From contig JAQFVV010006342.1 of assembly GCA_028023455.1 (NCBI GenBank), positions 1,325,001-1,389,000 on the forward strand: a DNA stretch of 64,000 nt, written 5' to 3'. The position numbers and the translations under genes are program-made. How positions within the stretch are numbered: the first letter of the stretch is position 1; each line of letters begins with the position of its first letter. Shown here piece after piece: positions 12,091-24,700 of this stretch. The notes beneath the pieces were generated by a model. It worked only from the letters and a program-made list of their open reading frames with translations, did not search any database and was not told the origin of the DNA. Origin of the DNA: Epiperipatus broadwayi. Its lineage: Eukaryota > Onychophora > Udeonychophora > Euonychophora > Peripatidae.

Positions 12091-13504
12091 TAAACAAAGC
12101 AAAACTCTCCATATAGTATTGCCACCCTGTGCCAACCAGAGTAATCAATGAATGCCAGAAGGCTTGTGCATAAAATCCCTATCTAATGCCTACTCATCCA
12201 ATATCCCCAGACTAGTTTCTGGCTTGTGGCCATTGTCAGTGAGGAGCTTTGGATCTGAGAGCACTGCACCTAGATCTTAGGATCTAATGCAATACTCCAG
12301 CACCCACCTTTTATCTCTACTTAACTACAAAACTATGAGAATAAAATTGAAAACACAAAAATTTTTTCAATCCAAGCTCAATAGCTTATATAGTCATATG
12401 GGTCTGAACTCAGTTCAGCACCCATACATTTTCATGTCTTTGGCTCTTTAACAACCATAGTCACCACTATCCTATTAGGCAGGATTGGTGTTAAACCATT
12501 AAGCATCACATGATCACTATCTTATACTAGCACATAATTGTTTATAAACAAAGCCAAACAGAGTAATCAATGAATGACAGAAGGCTTTTGCATAAAATCC
12601 CTATCTAATGCCTACTCATCCAATATACCCAGACTAGTTTCTGGCTTGTGGCCACTGTCAGTGAGGAGTTTTGGATCTGAGAGCACTGCACCTAGATCTT
12701 AGGATCTAATGGAACCCTCCAGCACCCACCTTTTATCTTTACTTAACTACAAAACTATGAGAATGAAATTGGAAAACACAAAAATATTTTCAACCCAAGC
12801 TCAATAGCTTATATAGTCATATGGGTCTGAACTCAGTTCAGCACCCATACATTTTGGGGTCTTTGGCTCTTTAACAACCATAGCCACCATTACCCTATTA
12901 GGCAGGATTGGTGTTAAACCATTAATCATCACATGATCACTATCTTATAGTAGCACATAATTGTTTATAAACCAAGCAAAACTCTCCATACAGTATTGCC
13001 ACCCTGTGCCAACCAGGGTAATCAATGAATGCCAGAAGGCTTGTGCATAAAATCCCTATCTAATGCCTACTCATCCAATATCTCCAGACTAGTTTCTGGC
13101 TTGTGGCCATCATCAGTGAGGAGCTGAACTGAGTTCAGACCCATATGCCTATATAAGCTATTGAGCTTGGATTGAAAATATTTTTGTGTTTTCCAATTTC
13201 ATTCTCATAGTTTTGTAATTAAGTAGAGATAAAAAGTTGATGCTGGAGGGTTGCATTATATCCTAAGATCTAGGTGCAGTGCTCTCAGATCCAAAGCTCA
13301 TCACTGACACTGGCCACAAGCCAGAAACTAGTATGGGGATATTGGATGAGTAGGCATTAGATAGGGATTTTATGCACAAACCTTCTGGCATTCATTGATT
13401 ACTCTGGTTGGCACAGGGTGGCAATACTGTATGGAGAGTTTTGCTTTGTTTATAAACAATTATGTGCTAGTATAAGATAGTGATCATATGATGCTTAATG
13501 GTTT
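12091..13504 (-). mobile_element. Hairpin retroposon family, multimeric copy A
   Basis: A 1.4-kb insertion is flanked by a perfect 12-bp duplication AATAATGTTTTA (12079-12090 and 13505-13516). Inside, a unit recurs in direct order, with the marker gtaatcaatgaatg at 12141, 12563 and 13018 (steps of 422 and 455). From about 13126 the same unit continues in inverted order to the end. The arms carry AACCATTAAGCATCACATGA at one end and GGAGAGTTTTGCTTTGTTTA at the other. Because one duplication encloses the whole multimer, it probably arrived in one event. It has no protein-coding capacity and could fold into very long hairpins. Confidence 0.75.
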
Positions 13505-13519
13505 AATAATGTTTTACCT

Positions 13520-14506
13520 ATCAGTCTTTAATTCTGTCAAAAGCTGACATAGTTTTTTTTTATCTTTCTTAAAAATAAAAAAAAAAGAGAAAAACCAATA
13601 AAATAATAAGAATTGTGAATTAACTCCAAACACTTGCATGAATATACGTGATATGGAAATGTCAATTTCGTTATATGTTCAAATTATAAATTCTTATATG
13701 CATAATATCTATATCTAAATAAAATAATAAAATTTATGTGTATAAATATACATCTATACTTGATTGAATTATAAATGCTCCACAAACTTGGAATTGCTGA
13801 TATTATCTGTTTATCTATCTAAAATGGACATACAGACCTGGAACAAATAATTTAAAAACCTTCATGCATTAATTGTATAGGTATATGTATTTGAAAGGCA
13901 TCTAGGCTTCTCATAATGTGAACTGAAAATGAGTTTTTATATGGATACGAATAATGAACTATATTAGAAGGACTTGCTAATGAATTGTTGTTAAATAAAA
14001 TTGTTATTACTTAAAATTAATTTAATTATTCAATTCTATTTTGCATCACTAGTCATTCATTGATTTTTGCTCACAAGAATCTCATGCCTCCTGAGCTATG
14101 TTCGGCATAACCACACAATGATAAGTAAGGTTGTAGTGAGATGGAACTCTAGTGGTGTCATTTGGGAAACCAAACACATAAATTTTTAGATGCTTCCAAT
14201 CTCTATGGTGTTATATCCTCTGATGAGCAGGAAATATTGTTGTAGGTGGTGTGATGTCTGCATTGGGGAATGCCAATCAATAATTCCTTCCTGCAATATG
14301 CTCATCAGAAAATAAAACCAATAAAGAGTGGGGTTGGTTGGTATGTCCAGTTACAATATGAATATACACACACATTATGATCACAGGGAAAATTGAATTT
14401 GAATGTCAAGAAAAGTAATATATTTTTTAATATTGTGTTTATTTCTTTTTTCCCATATTTTAATTCTGACTTATTACTTAAAGGAAAAAAATTATCTTGT
14501 AATTTT

Positions 14507-14537
<31 letters not shown>

Positions 14538-15625
14538 TAAACCCTATATTTATATATGCTATCATAGGTTATATTTATATATGCTATCATAGGAAAACAG
14601 ATTAATATTCTCCCACTGTAAAAATAATTAGTTTTCTAATGTAAGAAATTAAAGGCAACCATTTCTGTAAAATCAAAGCTTATGTGCTGAATTCATCAGC
14701 AATGAAAATACACAAAACCTATCCTACATAGAAAGACAGTCATAGAAATCTTTTTATTAAGTGACATAATGAGGTATCGAATCAATGGTGCATTCCTTTT
14801 TTCATTTCGATATTTTTTAAATTTTTAATGCTAACGCATTAAATATTTACATCATTTCTCATTTTACTCTATTCTACTAACTATTGCTACATGAAAATTT
14901 TCTTAAATGAAAAGGTCTGTAGATTCTGTCAGAAATCAGACTTTCTTTCATGACATATAATAATTTTTAAGTATTGTAGCTTGAATTTGTATTTTTGCAA
15001 GTTTTTTCTCACAAAGATAATATGGTAGCATTGTATATGCACTTTTTAATGAACTAGTTTTCAGCATAACTATCAAGATTTAACTTGGTCTAGTTATTTT
15101 CTTTTTTAATACTTGAACATATCTAAAAGCTGAAGTAGGCATAAAATTCTGTCTGAATATTTTTTTTCCAGATTCATAGAGTTTTTAAAGACTTTGGACA
15201 GAATCTCTGAAATTTTATGTATATTGCCATTAAGAATTGGTATGAGTTTTGAAAACAATTGAGACTAGTGGGCGGGCTGTAGAATTTGCGAGATTAAGAA
15301 ATTTGATCATATCATTTTTTTGCAACTAATTGTAACTCAAGTACTTGAAATGTTAGATGCATAACATTTTAAATAATAATCACCATGTAATGCATAAAAG
15401 AGATTGTATACTGCAGTTTAGTTATCATTATTTTCAAATAATTGGCCCATAAGTTGATACTTCTCTGTTTCAGAAGAGCTCATATTTATTACTTAATACA
15501 CTTTTATTATTGGATAAACCTTTTCAATTGATTTTAGTTGTTTGTTTTATTCATAATTTATATCAGAATTAATAATATTGGAATAATTGTCTATATTAAC
15601 AGAAAGCCTGGAAATAGAGATATTC
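13520..15625. other. AT-rich stretch with minor repeats
   Basis: There is a (GT)n(TA)n microsatellite at 14508-14537. A ~25-bp unit (tatttatatatgctatcata) is present twice at about 14547-14593. A short imperfect inverted repeat (ctgatgagcaggaaatattg / caatatgctcatcag) lies at 14219-14309. No gene is recognised. Confidence 0.5.
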
Positions 15626-15628
15626 ATA

Positions 15629-15897
15629 TGACCTTTATTTCTTTTCCTTGTGCAAGCTATTAAAAGAGTAGCAACTTTCTCCATAAATAGTGCCACTAAT
15701 GCAAGCTATATGAATCAATACATGCCAGAAGACTTGTGCATTTAAATCCCTGTCTAGTGCCAACTCCTTGCGAGGATATTAAATGAGTAGGCACTAGATA
15801 GAAATTTAAATACACAAATGTCCTGGTGTCTATTGATTGCATAGATGGCATAATTGCATAGAGAGAGTTGCTATTATTTTAAGTGTGGATATTGCAT
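15629..15897 (+). mobile_element. Hairpin retroposon family, copy B (diverged)
   Basis: This copy has the family's two self-complementary arms: tgcaagctat, gtagcaactttctcc and gccagaagacttgtgca on the left, and the complements caaatgtcctggtg and gagagagttgct on the right, around a short turn at about 15775. A GATATT repeat flanks it at 15619 and 15898, but the duplication is eroded, so the ends are approximate. Confidence 0.55.
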
Positions 15898-16720
15898 TAC
15901 CATCCATTGATTATTCAAGTTTATAATATATAATTCTAAAATACAAAAATGCTTCTAGCACTTTATGTAGTGAAGACATTGGCTATTTTTTAATTAATTA
16001 TCATGAATATTAAATTGAGACTATTATTTTTGAATCATCTTTATTATCTACTAGTTAGGAGAAACATAGTTATGAATGCAATCCATCATTTTACAAATAA
16101 AAATCTTGTAATAAATTCCAAATTATTTACATGTGAAAAATCATAGCAATAAATCATTAAAATCATCATCTCTTGTACTTTTAATTTTACTGGAACAAAT
16201 GGATGCCATCTTAAGAAAGATCTTATAAGGTAAAGTTTGTAGTATCTATGAAGTGTCCATATTTCAAATATAAGACTTATTTATAAAAAGAGTAGAAACA
16301 AAATGAATATGGAACTAACCATATTTCTCATTAAAAATAAATAATATTTGCCACTTACTGTAATTAAATAAAGGCAGTGAAAAAGGAAAAATATTTTCCT
16401 AGCAAAATTGAATGTAAACTATGCTTTGTAAAATTATCCTGAAATTTTAAGAAATGATGATACTATAAATTTTTTTAGGTCCCAAATTGCTTTAGGATTT
16501 TTTTAGATACACATCTAATTGCCAAAACAATTATAAATTTAAATCATGATCAGGAAATGAGTTTATGGTTTTTTTAGATAGAAGTAATAGTCTGTCATTA
16601 ATTTGGATTTGGCGCATGAATGTCGGTGTGTTAATTACTTGAATTGGTAGTGAAAGAATTCTCAGTCTTCTACAGACTCTGATCTCAAAATTATCTTTAT
16701 AAGGTTATGTGCATGATTTG

Positions 16721-17010
16721 AAGTCCACACACATTGGAATATTGTTCTTTTGTGAATCACAGTGTGGAGATATAAGTTTTAAAATATACTTTACATTTCA
16801 ATAATGCAACTTCTCTATATTGCATTTTTCATGCAATTTTACTTTATTCTGTTTCACCTGAATCTGAAGTCCACACACATTGGAATATTGTTCTTTTGTG
16901 AATCACAGTGTGGAGATATGTTTTAAAATATACTTTACATTTCAATAATGCAACTTCTCTATATTGCATTTTTCATGCAATTTTACTTTATTCTGTTTCA
17001 CCTGAATCTG
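16721..17010. repeat. Near-perfect 146/144-bp tandem duplication
   Basis: Unit 1 is 16721-16866 and unit 2 is 16867-17010. They differ only by a two-base gap in the poly-A/T region (agatataag versus agatatg). Each unit begins aagtccacacacattgg and ends cacctgaatctg. There is no ORF. The near identity implies very recent duplication or an assembly artefact. Confidence 0.95.
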
Positions 17011-17329
17011 CAACTATCTTCAAAGATCTATAAATATTTTATATTATATTGCATTATAAGATGATATGTATCAACTTTTAGTACAGTTTACTTTGTACTT
17101 CAAACAATGAAACATATTTTTCCAGCAGTACTTCAAAATAATGTTTAGGCAGACATCTAATGATGTTTTTTTGGTGTTGTATTCTGTAATAATTAAAATA
17201 ATGTTAAAAAACAACCATCAAATCTTATATATATATATATGTAACAACTCAATCATTTCTACATTACAACATACTTTTCATCATTATATCGTATAACTAT
17301 ATAAGGACTCTATATATTTTTAATACCAT

Positions 17330-17430
17330 AGTAGACTGTCAGACTAGACAAGATCTTTAGATTGATTCTAGTTTTGCCACTGCTGGTGCTCAAACGTCTT
17401 AGGAACTCCCAATCAATAAAGTCATTCGAT
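17330..17430 (+). mobile_element. SINE family 2 (diverged copy)
   Basis: It shares with 19093-19213 and the minus-strand copy at 20985-21092 a B-box-like gattgattct, then CTCAAA-x-x-TCTTA-x-GAACTCC and the terminal CAATAAAGTCAT. The A-box half is badly eroded. Confidence 0.55.
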
Positions 17431-17439
17431 TGTAATTAT

Positions 17440-18620
17440 ATATAATTTTAAATGTTTTTATTATATAATGACATATTTGTATATTATATGCTCCTTATAA
17501 TATATGTGTATCACTTTTTATATAACAATTTTAAAATGTATCAGTACACAAAATTATATTTACTTTAAGAATGTTATTATAAGAAGTTTCTTTTTAATTA
17601 TTTAAATCGTCTCATTTTTTGAAAAAATGTTAATTATAATTAAGATATTTAATATCAAACATTGAATTGAATCTTTCAGAATTATTTTTGAGAACATCTA
17701 TTTCATTTACTTTCTTTTTGCTTTTTTACTTTTCTTTAAATATTTTACTAATTAAGTATAGAAAATATTTTCTATTATTATTCTATTCTTTAATTTACTT
17801 TCGTCTGTATTATCATTTATTCAAACAGAATATCTTTTTTCTGAACATTTATTTAAATAGAATAAACTATGCAGCGCAAACAGTATTGATTTTAGTTCTT
17901 TGCAATGCTTTTATTCCTTATAAAATTAACATAAACTATTAAAATGAAAGTCTATTCTACAATAGAACGAAACTCATATATATATATAAAATTATTGGAT
18001 TTTAAACAGGATTAATAAATTTTTTAAATAACGAGAACAACATAAAAAAACATGAAAGAAAGGCAAATATATGCACAGAAATACAACCAAAAAAAAAAAG
18101 CACTTTTAAATAATTAATGAAAAGCAATTTATTGTTGATACTAAAGAGTTATTTGCAACGCAATAAAATTATCATAGGTAATTTTACTTTGTTTTTTAAA
18201 CCAAATAAAAATAGGTATCGTGGTATGATCTGATATACCTGTAAATAGTATTGTTTGCTTATGCAGAAAATATATTTCCTATTTGAAATAATAATGAGAT
18301 ATGCAATCATAAAACCATGTATAGAATGAGGATTTTAAATCTAATGCAAAAGAAAAATGGTTGCAATATTCCAGATAGTAATAATAGATTAACAGTAAAT
18401 GCTTAATCAACTATTGAAAATCAATTTCAACGTTATTTTACATCTTCAGGTTGAGTGATGGTTAATACTTATTATGGAGGACAAATAAAAACCAAAAAAG
18501 ACATACATATATATATACATTGACTATTGGAAAGCCTGTTTACTGTAATACAGAATGCCTTTCAAAAAAGTATGTTTTATATCATGCAACAAAAAAAGTA
18601 AGATATATAATCAAATTTAT
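17440..18620. other. AT-rich stretch, no recognised feature
   Basis: It contains T-rich and (TA)n patches only. The 91-codon frame at 17667-17942 is rich in Phe, Leu, Tyr and Ile because the DNA is T-rich. It shows no motif, so I do not call it a gene. Confidence 0.5.
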
Positions 18621-18634
18621 GAAAAATGTAAATA

Positions 18635-18964
18635 ACCACTAAACATCACATGATCTCCATTCTTTATGCTTACACAAGCTGTTTACACAGAAACTAAACT
18701 TCCCATACAGTAGCACCATTCAGTGCAAGTCAGAGTAATGAATGAATACAAGAAACTTTGTGCATAAAATCTAGACTAGAGATATTGGATGAGTAGGCAC
18801 TAGATAGGAATTTTATGCAAAAACCTTCTTGCATCCATTGATTACTCTGGCTTGCACTGATGAGTAGGTACTAGATAGGAATTTTACGCACAAATCTTCT
18901 TGCATCTATTGATTACTCTGGCTTTCACTGAGTGGCGCTACTGTATGGAGTTTAGCCTCTGTGT
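18635..18964 (+). mobile_element. Hairpin retroposon family, copy C
   Basis: This copy is flanked by a perfect 13-bp duplication AAAAATGTAAATA (18622-18634 and 18965-18977). The 5' end is ACCACTAAACATCACATGAT and the 3' end is GAGTTTAGCCTCTGTGT. The ends are not each other's complement; the self-complementary part (acagaaactaaacttcccat with its partner tatggagtttagcctctgtg) starts about 55 bases in. A tandem partial repeat of the right arm (gatgagtagg... at 18788 and 18859) is present. It is non-coding. Confidence 0.75.
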
Positions 18965-19092
18965 AAAAATGTAAATAGAATAATAAGTGATATCTTAAAA
19001 AAAGTAGCAAAAAAAATAGAATTTTTTTTTAGCAGAAATATATCTCAAATATCTAAATGATAAAAATTTGATAACTGAAAGAACTCTGCATG

Positions 19093-19213
19093 GTTTGATA
19101 CAGTTAACAGAGTGTCTGGTTTAGAATCAATAGGTCCCAGGATTGATTCTGACACTCGCAGTCCTGATGCTCAAATTTCTTATGAACTCCTGAGCAATAA
19201 AGCCATTAGCCTT
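19093..19213 (+). mobile_element. SINE family 2 (most complete plus-strand copy)
   Basis: An A-box-like segment (tacagttaacagagtgtctgg) is followed by the B box GGATTGATTCT, then a body ending TTATGAACTCCTGAGCAATAAAGCCAT and a T-run. The polymerase III promoter spacing is tRNA-like. No clear duplication was identified. Confidence 0.6.
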
Positions 19214-19494
19214 TTTTTAATTGAAAGAATGTAGTGGGAAAATGGGATTTTTTTTAGAAAGTTTAGATTTATATGTCTTCTAGAAGCTCTGTAACAATTT
19301 CAATACAAACCCTTTCACAGAAAACTATAGTCTCAAACAAACAAAAACAAAATTCAGTATGGATTTTAAACTAATTACAGCAATAGATCACAATTAAGCA
19401 CTAAAAGAAATTATTGAAAAATCATTTTATATTAAATTTGTTTATGAAAATGCATTTCACTATAAGTACTTCAGGATTGATTAATGCTGTAGAG

Positions 19495-19966
19495 CAGGGG
19501 TGGACAACTTTTGTGTTCATAAGATCTACTTTTTATTTTAAAAATGCTTTGTGATTGACTTGTTGTCATAGACGTAGTCTAAATGGAGAGAGGTGTGAAA
19601 TATATACCATTTTTATATATCTACCTAGTAACAAATAACAATTATTTAACGGCCCAAAAAACTCATGTCTGAGGGAATTAAAGCAACATGATTATTTATT
19701 AGCAATATTTATTAATTCAAATTAGCTACATTAAATCAAGATTAAAAATATTATTTTCAATAATGGAAGGACTTAGTGGACTTCACCTATTTAGAATTGA
19801 AAAAAAAAATTAGAACAAAAACAAAAATAACAAAAAAAACTCAAAAATCTTGACTTAATTTGTTTCACTCGTTACCCGGCAGCTCTTGCCAGATTGGCCT
19901 TGCGATCAACCAAAAATGGCTTTGCAATCGACCGGTAGATCATGATCGACTTGTTGGACACCCCTG
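19495..19966. mobile_element. Non-autonomous hAT element (~470 bp)
   Basis: The ends are CAGGGGTGGACAAC and GTTGGACACCCCTG, so the terminal inverted repeat CAGGGGTG/CACCCCTG matches the hAT consensus CAGNGGTG. Subterminal gatctac/gtagatc repeats occur near the two ends. CTGTAGAGCA stands at both borders (19487-19496 and 19964-19973), overlapping the terminal bases, which fits an 8-bp duplication. No transposase is encoded. Confidence 0.75.
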
Positions 19967-20030
19967 TAGAGCATCAAATACATAGATTCAGGATTAGATT
20001 TTTAAATGATACTCAGAAAATTAACATTAA

Positions 20031-20103
20031 ACCACTAAACATCATATGATCACCATTCTTTATGCTTACATAAGCTATTGTATGAAGAGTTTAGCCTCTG
20101 TGT
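20031..20103 (+). mobile_element. Hairpin retroposon family, minimal 73-bp copy D
   Basis: It has the same 5' start as copy C (ACCACTAAACATCATATGAT) and the same 3' end (GAGTTTAGCCTCTGTGT), with the interior deleted. It is flanked by AAAATTAACATTAA and AAGATTAACATTAA, a 14-bp duplication with one mismatch. It shows that the two end sequences alone define the element. Confidence 0.7.
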
Positions 20104-20584
20104 AAGATTAACATTAATAAGAGTGTTTAACATTGTGATTTCTTATCTGCAAAATTCTTTTAGATACTGTTTTATATAAGTACTGAGGACAATATTATGA
20201 AAGTATTCCCTTTTTCATAAAAATAAAAACAAGAAAAATTTATAGACATGATTTGGTTGATTTTAAAAAAACAATGAATGCTTCAAAGCTTCAGAAAATC
20301 TTACAAGAATTATCAAATGAAAATAAAAAATATATAATTAAATATAAGTGTTCTAAAATAAAGTAATATTTAATAACTTTTTTAAAAAAGAAGGGAAAAG
20401 AAAGATTATATTTTCACAAATTAGCCACTTAACAGCTACAAATATCATGGTCAGATTTTATTAACATAGTTGGAAGGATAATTGTTAAATTAATCTTAGG
20501 ATTAAACTTGGATGATCTCCTTAAAGATAATATTAAAAAAGAAATATTAATATATGAGCAAGAAGAAAGTTTCTTAATAAATGA

Positions 20585-20965
20585 ACTTTGCCAGTGCTTA
20601 TGCATAGGTCTGAGACTTGAATGCTCAATGGAAGAGCAATACAGAGATTTCAGATCCTATAACAAAGCAAGTTGAGAAGAATGTGGGTGAGTAACAAGAA
20701 GGAATAAAAAAATGAATACATGGATGAGAGAACAAAAGATATCTTTAATGTTAATGAAAGAATTAAAAATGCATAAATAAAGCTGGACTAAACATGATAT
20801 TAGTCTTAAACTAGATCTCAAGATATTTTAAAAGGCCTAAAGCCAAGACTATGTTTGAGCTAAACGAATAAGAAAGTTTTCTGGAATAATATGATAAAAT
20901 GAGATTCTACATCACTGAATGTGAATTGAACTTAGAAGGATCACTTTATAATAGATTAATAATAA
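20585..20965 (+). mobile_element. Old RTE-type LINE tail, second copy
   Basis: DNA similarity to 9690-10090 is obvious: ggtctgagacttgaatgctcaatggaagagcaatacagag and gtaacaagaaggaat are shared. All reading frames are broken by many indels. It is older than the 9.7-kb copy. Confidence 0.7.
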
Positions 20966-20984
20966 ATGCAAGTAATAAAAAAAA

Positions 20985-21092
20985 GCGTGTGACTTTATTG
21001 CTTAGAAGTCCATAAGAAGTTTGAGTTCTAGAATCGATCCTGGGACTTCCCAGTCCCAAGTCAGATACTCTACCAACTGTGCCCAACCTTTT
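20985..21092 (-). mobile_element. SINE family 2 (best-preserved tRNA-like head)
   Basis: The minus strand reads GGGCACAGTTGGTAGAGTA (A box), CTGACTTGGGACTGGGAAG, then B box GGATCGATTCT and a tail ending TAAGCAATAAAGTCACACGC. The cloverleaf is recognisable in the A and B boxes, but the acceptor stem does not close. This is the copy that shows the family's tRNA origin. Confidence 0.65.
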
Positions 21093-21679
21093 TGAATGAA
21101 AATGAAGCTGAATGATAGAATATAGCCAAACAATCAGCTACTGCATCATTGTGTCCAGTTGTAGTTATTGTTAAGGTAATTCATGATTAACACGCCAGAA
21201 TTAGAATGCGTATTTCAACAACATTGTGTTTATATTTGTTATAGCTTTTCAATCTCTTGTGATTTCTCTTTCGGTAGCCTGAATAGAAAGGTTGTTTGAT
21301 TTTAGTGAGAATTTAAAAATGTGTTTACATAGTAGTAAATATAATTTATATTGTATTTTAGAAGAGTTTCTTTGTCAGTCCCTAGGTCTGTACTTTGAAA
21401 TAAATAGAAAAAGTTTAAAATTGAGTAACATGCTGAGACATTTATCCATTGTTACAGCTTCATAATTTGCAGACATATACTATGACGATAATATTAAATG
21501 GAAAAAACATTTTTATTTAATTAATAATAATAAAAAAAACATTAATTGTTGCATAGACTGGAATATAGATACTAATGCAAATGCTAATGTTAATTATCTA
21601 TTGAGGATACCAGATTAGTATTCAATTTAAATAATAGAAACCTGCTTTCGGATAGTTTTATTCAGAAGATCAATGTTTT

Positions 21680-21775
21680 GTCAAGCATTGGTGGTCGAGA
21701 GGTCAGCGACGGCTGATTTACAAGCAGTTGTCCCGGGTTAGCGGGTTCACTTCCCGGCTGAAGCTATGATACATG
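21680..21775 (+). mobile_element. tRNA-derived SINE, family 1 (copy c)
   Basis: It starts GTCAAGCATTGGTGGTCGAG and has the B box GGTTCACTTCC, ending AAGCTATGATACATG. It is flanked by AGATCAATGTTTT and AGATCAATATTTT (21667-21679, 21776-21788), a 13-bp duplication with one mismatch. A small internal duplication (gggttagcgggttcac) lies at the B box. This copy lacks an A-tail. Confidence 0.8.
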
Positions 21776-21789
21776 AGATCAATATTTTT

Positions 21790-24700
21790 AAAAACTGAAA
21801 TGAAAAACACTATCCCACAGTATCAACTTAATAATGAAGAAATTGTCACAGACAACACCATATACCGCGAAACTTTTTTTAACTATCAGTTTCGCATTAT
21901 TAAATTTTAATAATTTTAAATTTAAAACATTTTCCCTTCTCATAAACAAATATATATATTAAACTGAGTAAAAAAACCCAGCTACTTTAAGACTACACAA
22001 TTAACAATATTGCAAGGGGCCCCTACTTTTTTTCGTATTCAATAATGAATTAAGATTTAGAAAAAATATAAAACATATTGAAGAGGATGTGAATCTATAT
22101 AAAGAAAATATTTGCTTGAAATGTTTATTTTCAAATAGATCTGAAGTATTTAATAGATACTGATTTTTAAAATAAAATAAAAAATTAGAAACTATGAAAA
22201 ATATTTAATATTTTAAATATTTCTAAGAAAAATATTTAAAAGAATTGATTTTCTTTTTACTTAAACAACAAACAAGTACCCAAGAATATTATATTATTAT
22301 TAAAATTAAAGAAAATTATCAATATTTTCTTTTTTTTTCTTTTTGCATTTTGTATAAGAGGCTTAGTGAAGAATATCCTAGAGCTAGAATAACATACACT
22401 ATATATGTTTCAAAAGATAAAAACATCAAACAGAAATTAAAGATCATCTCAAGCGCTTTGTTTTATTTTTAGCTATTGTTTTTTCCTATAAATATAACAT
22501 AATTTCTGCAAATGATACTACGGTATATATTCTAAAACTTATAATTGATATATTAGATTTCAGTCGTGAGTATATATATATACAATATTAAACAATAACC
22601 TTACAGGACAATTATATTTATAGATAAATAGAGGAGGTGTTCAAAAATGCACTTATCTGTGAAATAAGTAAACTAATCCATTCCACTACATTTAGCAACT
22701 AAGGAATACAGTAGTCCATTTATTTGGGTCTTTACACTTTTCGATGTAAAAAAAATTGAATTTGTCAAATGTGTTGAAATTCTGAAGTGAAATTAATATG
22801 CATACCACATATAAATATGGCATAATCAGATTTGGAATTATATCTAATTAGGCAGAAAATAAACATACTGTCTCATTTTTAAATAATTGTCATTCATTTG
22901 ATTTGTCTTTGATTATTAATGCAGGGATTCTTACAAATAAGATACTATCTCTATTTCACAATATTTACATCTGATGTCAATATTAATTTTACTTTGAAAT
23001 TTCAAGATATTTGGCAAATTTATCTTTATTTTCATTCAAAAATGTAAAGAATAAATGGCTATTGTAATTCTTTAGTTTCCTAAATGCAATGTAATAGATT
23101 TTCTTAATAATTTCATGACTAGATTGAGTTTTGGTCGTCTCTGCTGTATTTATATAAATAAATAAAAATAGTTAAAATAATTTCTGATTAATATTAAGGC
23201 AAGATCAACACATAATATTATATTTGTTTGTGTTTACATTTTGTATTAAGCATTTCTTTAAATGTCAAAACTGAAATAAATTCTACAGAAATATTTGAAA
23301 ATATAATAGACAATACAGAAATAAATGAATTTTATATTAAAGTAGATAGTGAGTTTTTCATAAGGATGAAATTATTGAAATAGACTATAAATGAATGTAT
23401 GACAATATCCAACCATTGTAATATTGAGCCAGAGATTGGAAAAACTTAACCAGGTAGAAGAAATATGGCAAATCTTTCATTGAAATACTTAATGTGGGAT
23501 TATTATAGAGATGATTCTAAAAATAACCACAGTTGTTTCATTCTTGAAAGAAATTTATAATACAATGACATATCAATATAAGTATAACTATACATTACTA
23601 TCATTCTTATACAGATATGTTTCCTTACATTGACATGTTTACATCTTTACTTCCATACAGAACTGATGTGATATGTGATTCTCCAATAAATATCCCAAAT
23701 TTATACCCTGTGACTATCAAAAAAATTGCATTTGTTCACCAATATTTAAATAATCCTACAGTCAGAATTATATTGGAATGAAGCTGCAGAGTTATTGTGA
23801 GATATTTTACATTTTCTTTCAGTACAATGATAAATATCTTTTGTTTTGGATTGAGAGTATTTTATTTACTTAAAAAACCAGTGTTGGAATATTAATCTTG
23901 ATTATTATATAATGTTAACTGCTGGGAAAATTTATATATGTGCATATCAAGGATGAATAGTTACTTCTTGCTTTATTATGACACAAATGGAATTATTTTA
24001 CAACAATTTCACATAGATACTACTAGGAGACAGTCTGGAAGATTTCTTTATAATAGAAAATTGTGATAAAAAATAGTCATATTTATTTAAAGATAACAGA
24101 TTGGTAACAGATATTATATTCAAAACTTAAAAGATACGTTTAGTAGTTATATAATATTAATACCATTTTAATTCTTTATTATTTTTACAATAATTTTTAC
24201 AACCCACTATTGACAGTTTCGATTGCCCCAGAAATCTTCTTCAGACCTCTTCTATTGCTTGCCTTTTCATACTATAACTGCTCTTCTTTGTAATCTTTTA
24301 CAAGCATTATAAAAATAGTAACTAAAATGATATTAATATTATATGGATTTAGCAATGCAATAAGAAAGATAAAGTTTAGTAGCTATACTGGATTTTCTTC
24401 TATAGCCTAACTCTGAAAGTGAAAAATTTCTTAGAAAAATCATTTTGATTGAAATCAAATGAAATTGAAATGATTACCTCTACAGCAAGGTTAATGTTAA
24501 ATATTTACCATTTTTTGATAATGTTTCTAGTTTACTTGAATGTGTATTGCAATTGTAAATTTTAGTAACATTTTTAGTTTATGTAATATATGCTGAGATC
24601 AAAAAAATATTGTTATTATTAAAAATAGGAAGTGATCAGGTGTCATGGAGCAAAGTAGATACACTTACAATAACTAATGGTATTTGAGAATGCAAATAAG

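Noticed and set aside
21680-21775. Functional tRNA gene
   Set aside because: A and B boxes are present, but the acceptor stem does not pair, the T-arm is duplicated, and target duplications show it is a SINE. The same holds at 4557 and 36672.
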